Positions 12,188-26,531 of a stretch of 64,000 nt of DNA are shown piece after piece. The first letter of the stretch is position 1. The number at the start of each line of letters is the position of its first letter. Origin of the DNA: Isoperla grammatica. Taxonomy: Eukaryota > Arthropoda > Insecta > Plecoptera > Perlodidae. The DNA is taken from assembly GCA_945910005.1 (NCBI GenBank), contig OX246741.1, positions 39,269,372-39,333,371 of the forward strand, in the 5' to 3' direction. The notes beneath the pieces were generated by a model. The model saw only the letters and a list, made by a program, of their open reading frames with translations. It ran no database searches and was not told the origin of the DNA. The translations under genes and the position numbers were made by a program.

Positions 12188-13694
12188 GGCTCACCGGTTA
12201 GTACGCGGAAGACTGATCCGTGACTGTGAGATCATGTGTTCGACTCCAGTATTCTAACTCGCATATTTGGCTCACCGGTTAGTACGCGGAAGACTGATCC
12301 GTGACTGTGAGATCATGTGTTCGACTCCAGTATACTAACTCGCAGATATGGCTCACCGGTTAGTACGCGGAAGACTGATCCGTGACTGTGAGATCATGTG
12401 TTCGACTCCAGTATACTAACTCGCATATTTGGCTCACCGGTTAGTACGCGGAAGACTGATCCGTGACTGTGAGATCATGTGTTCGACTCCAGTATACTAA
12501 CTCGCAGATACGGCTCACCGGTTAGTACGCGGAAGACTGGTCCGTGACTGTGAGATCATGTGTTTACTCCAGTATACTAACTCGCAGATATGGCTCACCG
12601 GTTAGTACGCGGAAGACTGATCCGTGACTGTGAGATCATGTGTTTACTCCAGTATACTAACTCGCAGATATGGCTCACCGGTTAGTACGCGGAAGACTGA
12701 TCCGTGACTGTGAGATCATGTGTTCGACTCCAGTATACTAACTCGCAGATACGGCTCACCGGTTAGTACACGGAAGACTGATCCGTGACTGTGAGATCAT
12801 GTGTTCGACTCCAGTATACTAACTCGCAGATACGGCTCACCGGTTAGTACACGGAAGACTGATCCGTGACTGTGACATCATGTGTTCGACTCCAGTATAC
12901 TAACTCGCCGATACGGCTCACCGGTTAGTACGCGGAAGACTGATCCGTGACTGTGAGATCATGTGTTCGACTCCAGTATACTAACTCGCAGATACGGCTC
13001 ACCGGTTAGTACGCGGAAGACTGATCCATGACTGTGAGATCATGTGTTCGACTCCAGTATACTAACTCGCAGATATGGCTCACCGGTTAGTACGCGGAAG
13101 ACTGATCCGTGACTGTGAGATCATGTGTTCGACTCCAGTATACTAACTCGCAGATATGGCTCACCGATTAGTACGCGGAAGACTGATCCGTGACTGTGAG
13201 ATCATGTGTTTACTCCAGTATACTAACTCGCAGATACGGCTCACCGGTTAGTACGCGGAAGACTGATCCGTGACTGTGAGATCATGTGTTTACTCCAGTA
13301 TACTAACTCGCAGATACGGCTCACCGGTTAGTACGCGGAAGACTGATCCGTGACTGTGAGATCATGTGTTCGACTCCAGTATACTAACTCGCAGATATGG
13401 CTCACCGGTTAGTACGCGGAAGACTGATCCGTTACTGTGAGATCATGTGTTTGACTCAAGTATACTAACTCGCAGATATGGCTCACCGGTTAGTACGCGG
13501 AAGACTGATCCGTGACTGTGAGATCATGTGTTCGACTCCAGTATTCTAACTCGCATATTTGGCTCACCGGTTAGTACGCGGAAGACTGATCCGTGACTGT
13601 GAGATCATGTGTTTACTCCAGTATACTAACTCGCAGATATGGCTCACCGGTTAGTACGCGGAAGACTGATCCGTGACTGTGAGATCATGTGTTC
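12188..13694 (+). repeat. 81/80-bp minisatellite of tRNA-like units, about 19 copies
   Basis: Each unit starts GGCTCACCGGTTAGTACGC (A-box-like) and contains GTGTTCGACTCC (B-box-like) about 50 bp from its start. TGATC and GATCA lie between them and could form an anticodon-type stem. Starts run from 12188 to 13641; 18 intervals with five 80-bp variants (GTGTTTACTCC, which breaks the B-box) account exactly for the spacing. The last copy is truncated inside the B-box. I infer a tRNA-derived SINE head that was amplified in tandem. Confidence 0.93.
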
Positions 13695-14046
13695 GTTTCC
13701 TACCACTTTACCGGATGTGTTGTTATCAAGGTTGCGTTAGTCATTAAGAGAATGGCATGAAATGTGCATCATAACAATCCCTAGATAGGCCTACGCCAGA
13801 TTCTGGTTGGTTTTCTACAATGAGCAACTTGAGTCAGGTAATAAAATATACAGCAATTTTGTAAAACATTTGTTTTAAAAACAAATTATCGAATTCTATT
13901 TGGAATAGTTTGTGACCACTTAAAATATATTTGTTTTAAATTTACTCCAGATGTTGGTGACATTCGAGTTTCTCGTCTCATATTATGCTAATCTAGACTA
14001 TGAGTAGGTGATTATGAAGATGGAAAAACGGAACATGATATCCATG

Positions 14047-14118
14047 CCCAAACCAGGATTCGAACCTAGGCCGAAACCGCAGTTTACCAGACCAGCAACT
14101 AATCAACCGCAGCTAACT
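14047..14118 (-). mobile_element. tRNA-like (SINE head) remnant
   Basis: On the minus strand, TGGTCTGGTAAACTGC (A-box-like) is followed by AGGTTCGAATCCTGG, a close B-box match whose flanks can pair as a T-arm. The acceptor stem is not convincing, so this is a tRNA-derived repeat and not a tRNA gene. Confidence 0.5.
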
Positions 14119-14676
14119 AAATTGACTTCGTTCCAAATGTTCTGGTTTGTAGTGGCATCCTTATGTGGGAGTGATACTGAGCACTATAACTTACGTTAGC
14201 TTTGGGGCTATGCGCGGTAAGTGTAATGACAAGCTAAGCTACCAGCTACGACATATCTCGCGTACTGGAGTTACTGAGGACCATTCAACGATGGATGCTG
14301 TATTCACTAAAACTACAAAATGTATTAATTATAATAAAATGATGCGATATCCTTACCGTGTAAAGTTTACTGCGTGTACAAATAAAATACACATGCATGA
14401 GTAGTAACTGTGTAGCACTAAACACAAAGTTGTGTATTTGTATTTTCTTTAGGTATGGAAAATTGAAATTTATGTAAAGCTTTAGGTGAAAAGGATTGTT
14501 GCTTTTTAATTACAGTCGCTGTCGTTTTTAGTTATGTTAGTCGAAAACATGAAGGGTGGTGATTTAGGATACCTAATGATTATACTTTACAAAAGTTCTT
14601 TATATTGACGGAGAAGATAAACATGTGTGAATATCTGATTTCTAGACATGTATTGTTGAAAGTAAATTACGTGTGT

Positions 14677-14711
14677 GGTGGTTGTTGTTGTTGTTGTTGC
14701 TGTTGTCGTTG
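14677..14711 (+). repeat. Short (TTG)n
   Basis: About ten TTG-type triplets with two substitutions. Confidence 0.85.
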
Positions 14712-15119
14712 ACCACCCTAAACGAATGTTTCTGTGGCACAAATTGAACATCAACGCAAACTCACTTTATTCAATCGATATAACCCAGATCAATTCTTGC
14801 TGATTTGTATAACCGATTATTGGCTCACTTTAGTCTTCATCGAAATTGGAAGAGATGTCTATAATGCGATCTGATTTGTTACTCATTACGTTCTTTTCTA
14901 CGTCTCGCATGTGTATAAAAAAAACACATGGACTTAACAAGAAAAAGAGAATGGATGGATAAAAATTGGTCTAGTAAATGGTTAGAAAACCTCGTACAAA
15001 TTACCTATAATTCGTCTGTGACAGCGCATTTTACTGTATTTCCGCAATCATTTTCTCTCAACAATTCCCTAGGAGATAACGTCTACATTTGAAATTATAA
15101 AACCATGGTATACTTAGAC

Positions 15120-15168
15120 CCAAACTCTCTCTATCTCTCTCTCATTCGTTCTCTCTCTCTGTCTCTCA
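15120..15168 (+). repeat. CT-rich simple repeat
   Basis: Imperfect (CT)n run. A short (GA)n run lies nearby at about 15347-15360. Confidence 0.85.
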
Positions 15169-16987
15169 TCAAAAACAACAACAAAAAATGACTAGTCCCA
15201 TAAATTCTGAAAGTATATTAGTCATAATAAAGGACGTGGATCTATAGGGCTGTATCTGTATGGCCAGTATGGATAATATCGGCTATTAAAGAAGTACCGG
15301 CCGGAGACGGGTACTGTCCAGTCAAATAATTACAGGTCTGATCATGAAGAGAGAGAGAGGGACTCTGAAATTGGCCTCATACTTGCACGTATTATGTTGT
15401 CCCACCCGCTCACTGCCACATTCCTCGGGCATACAACGCACCCACCGCGCGGCGCGGAGAGCAAATACTCTCGACTCTTCTCTGCTGGGTGACCCGCAAT
15501 ACTTTACGTGATATTTGTCTACTAGAGAACGCACAATTAAAACTGGTCGAGATATAACGGCCTACTATTTCACTATGGGGAAACATAATCATTATTATCT
15601 AGTCTGAAATAGTCACTGACATTAAACAATGTTATTTATGTTGGGAGATTTGTGGAACGAGTATGACACATTTCAAATGTAAGTAAATGTAAGTGGAAAT
15701 TGATAGTTATTGGTGTTTTGTTTAACTCCCATCTCGGTAAATCTATGTTAGTCGTTCTGTTTATGTTGTTATTCTATTACAATTACTCCAAGCGTCAATT
15801 CATGCTATTTACAGGAGTTGAGCTCAAAATTATTCTTTTCAGAAAAGATTATTCTGAAACTAGGTAACTTTGTCTATGTTATACTGTAGAGTTATAATCT
15901 TTAATAACTGTTCCTATAGCAGTGGGAATTGAACAGGTGACAAGTAAAAACCAAAGTATAAACCAAATCTAAATTGAATTCTTTTTCAAAATGTTACTTA
16001 ACGTGAACATCGATTTAGTATTGTAAAATCCGTTCTTCATTATTTGTATTACTCATATTTTATACACGCAAGATAAGAGTGGTATTTAAATACATAATTA
16101 TTTCGTTGACGTGAACAGAACACATCAAGTGTAAAGTGTACAACTACAATGTATTATCCCGTTAATGTGACCATATAATTGACAGAAGCTCACATTTATG
16201 TGAAGTGTCCTATTAAAGCGTGTGTGTATGGACATATAGCTGTAATGTACTTATCTACACTTTTCCTTGTTCCAGCGTTGAAATCACTCACTGCAAATGT
16301 CTTCATTTCATTACTTCCATACATAATATTACTGATATACGACAGTGTTCATAAAACCAAGTAATGGCGACGTAAAATCAATATTCATTATTTATCTTTT
16401 ACGACCTCAACATATTCTCATTGTGCATCGTCAACCCGAGACACAGTTCAAAGTTTCAAACTATATACATAATATATAATCCAGTGGCACAGGTAACAAA
16501 GTAGATTACCTAACTGGTATTATCTGGGCCTGTGTTACTGAAGGATGACTTATCAGTGGTGAAAATAAGAGGTGAGGGGGGGCAGAAGGGGGTAGTTTCT
16601 CTCAGCCCCTTCTCCTCATTCATCAGCTTGAGTGAGAGACAAATAACTGCAACATATATTTTACAAATTCAAATATTATTTCTCTGAAGTTATTTTTAGA
16701 GCCCTTGAGAAAACAATATTTGCCTCCAGCGATTTGAGGTCCGTCCGTGACCCTTGTCTGTGTAAAAATACATTATTGAGTCAATACCCCCCCCCCCCTT
16801 CCCCCCAGAATGCCTAGTGCACCACTGGGATTTAACCAGGGAAAAAATACAGCTTGTTACCTATTCTTATAAAATATCATGGTCACTGCAATCTCTAATC
16901 ACAATAATTCAAAACAGTTCAAATGTCAAATAAAGGTCCGGAGAATGCAAGTAATGCATTCTTCAAAAGACCTTGAAATTTAATTCG

Positions 16988-17072
16988 CTAAAAATGAAAG
17001 TGATTATTATTATTATTACAATTTATTGGCTAAAAATGAAAGTGATTATTATTTTTATTACAATTTATTAGT
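16988..17072 (+). repeat. Two-copy 44-bp direct repeat
   Basis: GCTAAAAATGAAAGTGATTA followed by an ATT-rich stretch and CAATTTATT occurs twice in tandem. Confidence 0.85.
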
Positions 17073-17249
17073 AAACTATAAACAGAAACGTAAACATATT
17101 TTTTAAATCCACAAACTTTTTACGTTCACTTTTTTTAAACAATGTTGCTAGAAAATCAAAATTGTAATTAAATCAATAACAGTCAAATTCACTCAAGTTT
17201 CTTATGAACCACCCGTTGAAACTGTTTGAGGTGTACAAACATAACATAA

Positions 17250-17439
17250 CATCTTCAGGCGTTTGTATAGTTGGGAATAATGTCCGAGGGCTGTCAGTAT
17301 GACTCAATCCCAGCATTCGCCTATACGACTGAGGAAAACCTCGTAGGAAACCTTCAGCCAGGACTGCCGGTGGCCGGAATCGAACCGGCGACGTCCCGAA
17401 TAAAGTCTCGCGTCTTACCGCTGAGCCATCTCTATCGGT
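17250..17439 (-). mobile_element. tRNA-derived SINE copy, 3'-truncated
   Basis: Minus strand: starts ACCGATAGAGATGGCTCAGC, B-box GGTTCGATTCC, then GCCGGCAGT..., CCTCAGTCGT and CGAATGCTGGGATTGAGTC. It is the closest relative of the copy at 46869-47147. A deletion of about 20 bp near 17257 and loss of the ATT tail mark it as old. A short open frame across it (SIPAFAYTTEENL) is a SINE artefact. Confidence 0.88.
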
Positions 17440-20035
17440 TCATCACGTACATTATGTACATAACATAAGCAGCGCGTTGATTGTCCACACACATGAAATA
17501 GTCAGTCACGTGACTTGAGCTCCGGGAATACCTCACTGATCGAATTGTTACCCTATCACAACCCAGCGATCGTCTGTAAAGCGAACGAAACCTTCTTATT
17601 CTTATCGGAACACAGAACTTGTACCTCAATAGGCTAATTGGTCCGAGCTCATTATCTCTCCGAGTCATTCGTTCTACCTAAGCTGGGTTTTTAACGATGT
17701 GGCCCAAGAGCTTAAATGATTAGTTATATGCTAATTTCAACACAAATTTTCTTGATTTAAAGTAAGGAACCTTTTTATAACAGAAAATAAAATAATTGAA
17801 TGCTTTACAAATCGTAGCTTCTGTAAAAATTAGATATGTTAACGAAATACATCCAAACGTTTGATCATATTTGTAAGAAAACAATATTTGTAATTGTTCA
17901 TAAATACCTATAACATAAAATATTATTTTGTAATTTTATTATTGAAAATCCCGGCTGCAAGGAAAATTGATGCACACTACCTTTAATTCTATATAATTGG
18001 ATAATTAAAAGCACATCATGATGTAAGTTTGTCAAAAGATGATTAATTTATTAACATCAGCTTTGTGATTTTTTTATTGTTTTAGGATTTAATGATATAA
18101 TTTATTGTATCTACTTTCATCATACTTAAGTATTCTTCAGAAATAACTATGCAATGGTACACAGTTACGATAGCTACACGTTACGCACATACAAACACTA
18201 AACACTTATAAAAGTTTGCATTTAATTGATGGTAATTTAATTAGAACATAATAAATCTCTTCACAGTGTTTGTGTGTGTATGGTTTAAAGAAGCCGTATT
18301 TCCATGCAAAAGTTCTAACAAAATCGCAAACCAATATGTTCTTAACCGACCAGTATGTCTCTTGACCTTGGGTCCACTAAACACACATCCAGACTCTTTA
18401 ATTGACACAAACATGGCGCCTGTTCTCGAACATGTCAGGTAGTTTCCACACCCCGCAAGTAAACTCCGGCTTACGCCAGTAGGTCTACCAGTAACGTAGC
18501 GGTGACAATATCTCTGCTTAATTGGTAACCAAACCAGTGCGTCCCGCGTACCGGCACAGCCATACCGTAGACGGCCACCCATCCGACATCATTTATATTA
18601 CCCTAATATGCACGGAGCGTTCATTAATTTGCAGTTAGAAAAAGCGAAAACCTGAATCGCTTTATAAAACCCAACCAACGTGCTGGTTTATTACAAAAGG
18701 TGTTTATCATTCTTACAGGATAGTTCCGATACTCTAGAATCTAGATAGTGATTCATGTGCTACAACTATAGCCTCAACTATTACTTTCAAACTAGAGTAT
18801 ATTTATCTTGTCACCCCGGGAAAAGTTAGTTGAAATACAACTTTACTTCGTGTTAATTCAAACTCAAAAAAATATACCATAGATTTTAAATCAGTTTCTC
18901 GTTTTATAATGGTTTACTTCGACAAATGATCATGGTTTGCGTGTTATTATGCAGTTGTTAAATATGACGGTTCCACGTCTCATGTTACACGAGGCAAGTG
19001 TGAAGACAAATGATATGGAGGACTAACGATCAAGAAGAATGGGTAAGTTGGTTAAAGATGACGTAAAGAAATACAAATTTGCACGTTGGCCCTCTTTGAG
19101 GTTGCCGATAAGGACAGAGATGCTATTAACAGGAGGGGGGTCTTACTCTTCCCCCCTCTCCCCTTCTCTCACATCTTAGCTTTGTAGCGCGCTACACTAC
19201 ACAACGGACACATGTAAGTAAAGTACACTCCTATTCACTTGGTGCTTCATATACCCCTCCCAACAAAACCTAACCTATATGGCTACAGTACGACTTCGAG
19301 CTCAATCATTTACTTTTTTGTCATTACAATTTTTATTTGACTATGACATTATATGTACTTAATTGTTTTTGTAAAACAGTGGGATAGTTAAAGCAGTAAG
19401 TAAGGGGATGAAAATGTGCATTACGTTGATAAAAAAGTAAATACAAGTATTGATTAGCTGTTATAAAACAGACACAAAAATGATTTGCAAACTATAATAA
19501 TTAACAACGAATTGTAACGCGTTTTAATGCAAGGGTATATAAACTAAGTGCAAGTCTATAACTCTACGTCAGCTTACCCCCACCCCCCTCTTAAAACCCC
19601 TACCCCTCTACCCGTGCTAAGTTCTGATCTGTTTTTAATGTTTTATGTGTTACCTCTTTTTTTTAATCAATTTTTCTTCGTCAAGAAACCACTTATAGCA
19701 TTTGTTTTCACGCGGGCTAAAATCTAAAATAAAACAAATAAAAATATGCCACATCCAGTTAGAAGACGCCAGATGTATATAGACTATATATATATAGCAG
19801 GCAAGTAAATCATGAACATAGTTGCAGATTATTTCCTCATACACACTTGTTAGACGTAGCCTAAGGCGGGCATTAAGAAACTCTAACGAGCTCTGCAACA
19901 GTTTAGCCAACGTGACGTACCTTGATGCAATTACCCATCTCCCGAGGTGAGACACCCAGTCCAGAGAGATTACTTATGTGGATCATTAATTTACGAATTA
20001 GTAGGCATCAGTTGGAAAAGTTATTTTAAATTTAA

Positions 20036-20646
20036 AATGTGCAAAGAAAACAAGTTGTGTCGATAACAGCAACCACCACTACAATGTGCAAAGATAACAA
20101 GTTGTGTCGATAACAGCAACCACCACTACAATGTGCAAAGATAACAAGTTGTGTCGATAACAGCAACCACCACTACAATGTGCAAAGATAACAAGTTGTG
20201 TCGATAACAACAACCACCACTACAATGTGCAAAGATAACAAGTTGTGTCGATAACAGCAACCACCACTACAATGTGCAAAGATAACAAGTTGTGTCGATA
20301 ACAGCAACCACCACTACAATGTGCAAAGAAAACAAGTTGTGTCGATAACAGCAACCACCACTACAATGTGCAAAGATAACAAGTTGTGTCGATAACAGCA
20401 ACCACCACTACAATGTGCAAAGATAACAAGTTGTGTCGATAACAGCAACCACCACTACAATGTGCAAAGATAACAAGTTGTGTCGATAACAACAACCACC
20501 ACTACAATGTGCAAAGATAACAAGTTGTGTCGATAACAGCAACCACCACTACAATGTGCAAAGATAACAAGTTGTGTCGATAACAACAACCACCACTACA
20601 ATGTGCAAAGATAACAAGTTGTGTCGATAACAGCAACCACCAGTAC
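20036..20646 (+). repeat. 47-bp minisatellite, 13 units
   Basis: Units begin AATGTGCAAAGATAACAAG and end ACCACCACTAC; 13 x 47 bp fit exactly. Variants are CAGCAACC versus CAACAACC and AGATAAC versus AGAAAAC. Each unit has a GATA-type motif (AGATAA) and a second GATAAC. Since 47 is not a multiple of three, the absence of indels here cannot reflect coding constraint. Confidence 0.97.
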
Positions 20647-22321
20647 AATGACGACTTTCTCATTATTACAAATAAATATGTGCGATAATATGTAAACAAT
20701 AAATTTGGAACCGTCATAGCAACGAGGCATATAATAAATATTATGTTAAGTAATGTCGTAACTAAAAATCGGTTCGATTCACTGGGCGTATAAAAAGTAA
20801 ATAGTTATAATTTATTAATTTTAAATTACTCATACACAGAACTATTCAGACGATTTGGCTATTCTCTATTCTTCTTCACATTAAAATACTGTGACCTCAA
20901 ATTGACGTCGCTAAGAATCTAAGACTGTAAAGGCCTACTCAACGTTTAGTTTATATAACAGTCCAATAATATAACCTGCACCTCGCACATTTTAACATTG
21001 GTGCCAGTATTTTTCGCTAAAACTAGAAAATGTATTTTGAATCCATATTTGCGAAGGGGACAATGAATATGACAATGGTTTTGAGATCAAATTCTAAAGT
21101 GAGACGCTTCCATAACTCGGCTCGCCCGTTTTGAGATGGGAATATCTCTCAAATGGTAGGGGTGTAAAATCAAATGATGGGTTCAAAAACGTGCCCAGAT
21201 AGTGATTACTTTATTTTATACACAACAAGGTTATCATTTTAATAGACCGAAAACATAAACATATAAAAAACGAGCTTTGAGGGTATAGGTAACTCTAAGT
21301 CAACATATATAAGAATGAAGTAGAACAAATAACATGAATCATCTGTGCAATGTATCAAGACTAATGTTAGACACCATAATACAATTAAATATACAATACA
21401 CCAATACTCCATTTTTTGTCCAAATCCTTTCACAACCAACCGATACCTTCCATCTCTACATTTTTAAAATGCAAATTACCGTATCCATTGCAGACCCTAT
21501 AACGACTGTAAACTCTAAAGTCAATAACGTAGGTAGGCTGTTACATAATTATAGTAATGCACACACGTACTCTAGTCTCCATACTTTGTAAACATAAATA
21601 TGAGCTGATGTAAAACCCTGCAATCAATCACTGGTTACTATTGTTAAGCTGGGTCTTCATCACTTGATAAACGCAACGGATGCGCTTCGTGCGTTGGCTT
21701 CTTTCTCACAACATTACAATGAATGTGGAATACTAGGTCCAACGTAACTACTAGCAGATTCAAAAATGTGTTTATCGATTTAAAAAACAGTCAATGAAAT
21801 AATGAATAATATTCAATATACAATCCAATTACAAAACTTCAAAAACTATTTCACTAAAGTATCCCTAAATGTTATTATTTATTAGTGTAAGTAATAGGAA
21901 TAAATATTCTACAATTAGTATATATATAAATAAATAGTAATAGTATAGTATTTGTATTAGTTTTTATTATGTATTAGTAATGATGACTGTACATAGCTCA
22001 GTAGTAGTGCACTATATATTCTAGTTTGGACGATTATGAGTTCGATTTCCACCAATTACAAGTAATCATATGGAAGATTTTTCTTAACTAGTTAATTTTG
22101 TGTGTGTGCGTGTGTTAAAGAATGAAAACATTTTATTTATGCATTTTCTTTACTTATTTGTGAATCTGTGTAGGCCTACATGTATAGGGATAGTAGGAGA
22201 ATCAAGCGAAACACTTTGTAGGGAAGAGAGCCGCTGTGGGAGGAAAATGGCCTGAACTAGTGGGGAGAAGCTGGAATGAAAGAAGATGACACCAAGAATA
22301 TAACCACCTCTGTCCTATGTC
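20647..22321. other. AT-rich spacer
   Basis: No gene recognised apart from the tRNA-like remnant at 21991-22052. Confidence 0.6.
21991..22052 (+). mobile_element. tRNA-like (SINE head) remnant
   Basis: TAGCTCAGTAGTAGTGCAC is A-box-like and GAGTTCGATTTCC is B-box-like, about 30 bp apart, as in a tRNA. Its 5' part resembles the core of the 63-bp minisatellite at 10.7 kb. Confidence 0.55.
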
Positions 22322-24484
22322 CCGACCTAACGTTGGAGACAGGCGCACTAAATACATGTGTTGGTATTATTCGCTACATATACTCCTACCGACCTAACGT
22401 TGGAGACAGGCGCACTAAATACATGTGTAGGTATTATTCGCTACATATACTCCTACCGACCTAATGTTGGAGACAGGCGCACTAAATACATGTGTAGTGT
22501 AGGTGTTATTCGCTACATATACTCCTACCGACCTAATGTTGGAGACAGGCGCAGTAAATACATGTGTAGTGTAGGTGTTATTCGCTACATATACTCCTAC
22601 CGACCAAATGTTGGAGACAGGCGCACTAAATACATGTGTAGGTATTATTCGCTACATATACTCCTACCGACCTAATGTTGGAGACAGGCGCACTAAATAC
22701 ATGTGTAGTGTAGGTGTTATTCGCTACATATACTCCTACCGACCTAATGTTGGAGACAGGCGCACTAAATACATGTGTAGGTGTTATTCGCTACATATAC
22801 TCCTACCGACCTAACGTTGGAGACAGGCGCACTAAATACATGTGTAGGTATTATTCGCTACATATACTCCTACCGACCTAATGTTGGAGACAGGCGCACT
22901 AAATACATGTGTAGTGTAGGTGTTATTCGCTACATATACTCCTACCGACCTAATGTTGGAGACAGGCGCAGTAAATACATGTGTAGGTGTTATTCGCTAC
23001 ATATACTCCTACCGACCTAATGTTGGAGACAGGCGCACTAAATACATGTGTAGGTGTTATTCGCTACATATACTCCTACCGACCTAATGTTGGAGACAGG
23101 CGCACTAAATACATGTGTAGGTATTATTCGCTACATATACTCCTACCGACCTAATGTTGGAGACAGGCGCACTAAATACATGTGTAGGTATTATTCGCTA
23201 CATATACTCCTACCGACCTAATGTTGGAGACAGGCGCACTAAATACATGTGTAGGTGTTATTCGCTACATATACTCCTACCGACCTAATGTTGGAGACAG
23301 GCGCACTAAATACATGTGTAGGTGTTATTCGCTACATATACTCCTACCGACCTAATGTTGGAGACAGGCGCAGTAAATACATGTGTAGGTGTTATTCGCT
23401 ACATATACTCCTACCGACCCAATGTTGGAGACAGGCGCACTAAATACATGTGTAGGTGTTATTCGCTACATATACTCCTACCGACCTAATGTTGGAGACA
23501 GGCGCACTAAATACATGTGTAGGTGTTATTCGCTACATATACTCCTACCGACCTAATGTTGGAGACAGGCGCACTAAATACATGTGTAGGTGTTATTCGC
23601 TACATATACTCCTACCGACCTAATGTTGGAGACAGGCGCACTAAATACATGTGTAGGTATTATTCGCTACATATACTCCTACCGACCCAATGTTGGAGAC
23701 AGGCGCAGTAAATACATGTGTAGGTATTATTCGCTACATATACTCCTACCGACCCAATGTTGGAAACAGGCGCAGTAAATACATGTGTAGGTGTTATTCG
23801 CTACATATACTCCTACCGACCTAATGTTGGAGACAGGCGCACTAAATACATGTGTAGGTATATTATTCGCTACATATACTCCTACCGACCTAATGTTGGA
23901 GACAGGCGCACTAAATACATGTGTAGGTGTTATTCGCTACATATACTCCTACCGACCTAATGTTGGAGACAGGCGCACTAAATACATGTGTAGGTATTAT
24001 TCGCTACATATACTCCTACCGACCCAATGTTGGAGACAGGCGCACTAAATACATGTGTAGGTATTATTCGCTACATATACTCCTACCGACCTAATGTTGG
24101 AGACAGGCGCACTAAATACATGTGTAGGTATTATTCGCTACATATACTCCTACCGACCTAATGTTGGAGACAGGCGCACTAAATTCATGTGTAGGTGTTA
24201 TTCGCTACATATACTCCTACCGACCTAATGTTGGAGACAGGCGCACTAAATACATGTGTAGGTGTTATTCGCTACATATACTCCTACCGACCTAATGTTG
24301 GAGACAGGCGCACTAAATACATGTGTAGGTGTTATTCGCTACATATACTCCTACCGACCTAATGTTGGAGACAGGCGTACTAAATACATGTGTAGTTGTT
24401 ATTCGCTACATATACTCCTACCGACCTAATGTTGGAGACAGGCGCAGTAAATACATGTGTAGGTATTATTCGCTACATATACTC
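22322..24484 (+). repeat. 67/72-bp minisatellite, about 32 units
   Basis: Unit contains CGACCTAATGTTGGAGACAG, GCGCACTAAATACATGTGTA and TTATTCGCTACATATACTCC. Some early units carry a 5-bp duplication (TGTAGTGTAGG) giving 72 bp. Recurrent variants are GGTGTTATT/GGTATTATT, GCACTAA/GCAGTAA and CTAATG/CCAATG. Short open frames over it are artefacts. Confidence 0.96.
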
Positions 24485-26306
24485 TTTTTAATTTTCTTCT
24501 TTACGGTTAACTGACGATACAACCGGAATGAAGACATTTTTCCGTTCTATTATAATCAAAAGTAAGAAATGTATTTATAAAAATGCGATATTGTGGTTGT
24601 TTTTTTACTTCTCATTAACTCTGCAGTATTATACAGCATAAACTACACCTCGTATGTTTATGGTTTACGTAGACAAAGATATTTCATTTTCTTACTTCCT
24701 TATGTCCTTATTAACTTCTTTGCCTTTTGACTTGTGAACTTATTACGTCTATTCGTTTTGTTTATTTCCAACGAAATACCTGGGCTAATTGTCTCCACTT
24801 CTGTTCTCAGGCTCCCTCTCCCATCAAGCTATGTTGAGACAGGCATCTAATGTTCTCCCGAATTACATATTGGTTAAATTGAGCAATTTGGGAGCGAGGC
24901 GGTAGTTAGTTATTGCGTGCATGTCAACTGCCCTGTGAATAATTGCAGGTTTCAGCGCGAGCCCCATACATACATACATACATACATACATAGCGTGACT
25001 TTCACTGCTTTCAATCCACAATGGCGGCTTTCTCACATGTAACGGTTTAAGGGTTTTTATATTGAATAAACTTGATTCGATTAATGTCAGTGTTTAAATA
25101 AATTAATATGACATACCAAATAGAATAACCAGAAATACATTACCTGGGAATTGTGTAAATGTTCAGTTTTTTGTGTGAAGAAAAATTGATTTACTTAAAA
25201 CGTGGTCAATAACACAAAAATACAATTACAATGTTTTTTAAATGACTCCACTGATTGGGTTTGCATGACTGTTTTGTTTTTCAATTCTGAAATTGAAAAA
25301 GCCTCTCACTCAATAGAAATGTATCATTCAAAATGAAAGTGCTGTGGTAGATGCGCCATATTAGTCCATATTGTCTTACAACAATGTATTGTATACCCGG
25401 TACGCTTGTGTAGATGGGGTCCCACACGTTACATTAGGCCTATATCTTACATTTGAAACACATTAGCATTAGCATACTGCAGAACATATACCTTTGAAAC
25501 TCTTCGGAAAACTGAAAAAAAAACTATGCTAATAACATATTGCACGGATATCCCAAAGGCATTGCGGGGCGCCAAACATATCACCAAGCCGTATAAACTG
25601 CGAGAAAAAAATAATTTGTTTCTGTATTAGAAATAAGTGTTTTGACGGTAACAGTCAGGCAAAAGTCCAAATAACAAAATTAAGTAACTTTTATTGTTTG
25701 TTTTTTTTAGTTTTAGTTTTATTTATTATCCTCTTTCAGTTCTTGTATAAATTTATAATTCAAAATGTTCAGAACATTTGAGTTTTCAATTATTAATCAA
25801 AACTGTGAAATGTTTGCTTTATCAATGTTAAAAGTAGTTTGCCGTAAATTGTTGCCCCCTGTTCGCAACATAGCGACCTCTCAGTCTTTCTCACACTCTT
25901 CATAATTCGATATTCACGGTTCAAATGAAGCCGTGTCAATCTCCGAATGGTTCTTCATTACGCTCAAGACAATGGCCGACTAACAAGTGATCTGATATAT
26001 ACAATAACCTGTGATTAATAGGAGATCCGTTACAGGCCCCACTACTGGTGTGGCAATTAATTGATTTAACCTATACGAGAATATAAACACGATAGACGAG
26101 TGTGAGAATCGAATCATGAGGGGCATTGTCTAGCTTCAATTAATACCTATACAAGGATCTGGGCCCATCGCTTTTTGTGTTATATTAATTCTAAAGTTTC
26201 CATTCAAGCATTGAAGGCCTCGTCGAGGTTTAAAACACATTCATCATCACTAGCGGAAAAAATGCCAAGTCTGTCCATAACATTAGCTACTATGTAACTC
26301 TTCGCG
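24485..26306. other. AT-rich spacer
   Basis: No gene recognised; contains a short CATA repeat. Confidence 0.6.
24965..24993 (+). repeat. (CATA)n microsatellite
   Basis: Seven CATA units. Confidence 0.95.

Positions 26307-26531
<225 letters not shown>

Larger units (their letters stand above)
13695..20035. other. AT-rich spacer with scattered repeat remnants
   Basis: Apart from the small features listed separately (tRNA-like remnant, simple repeats, 44-bp duplication, SINE), no gene is recognised. A 113-codon minus-strand frame at 18241-18582 is relatively GC-rich but shows no recognisable motif. C-rich or pyrimidine-rich runs occur near 16780-16806, 19130-19170 and 19570-19610. Confidence 0.6.

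Noticed and set aside
18241..18582. 113-codon minus-strand frame in a slightly GC-richer stretch
   Set aside because: No recognisable motif; could be an exon or chance, and I cannot separate these without comparison.
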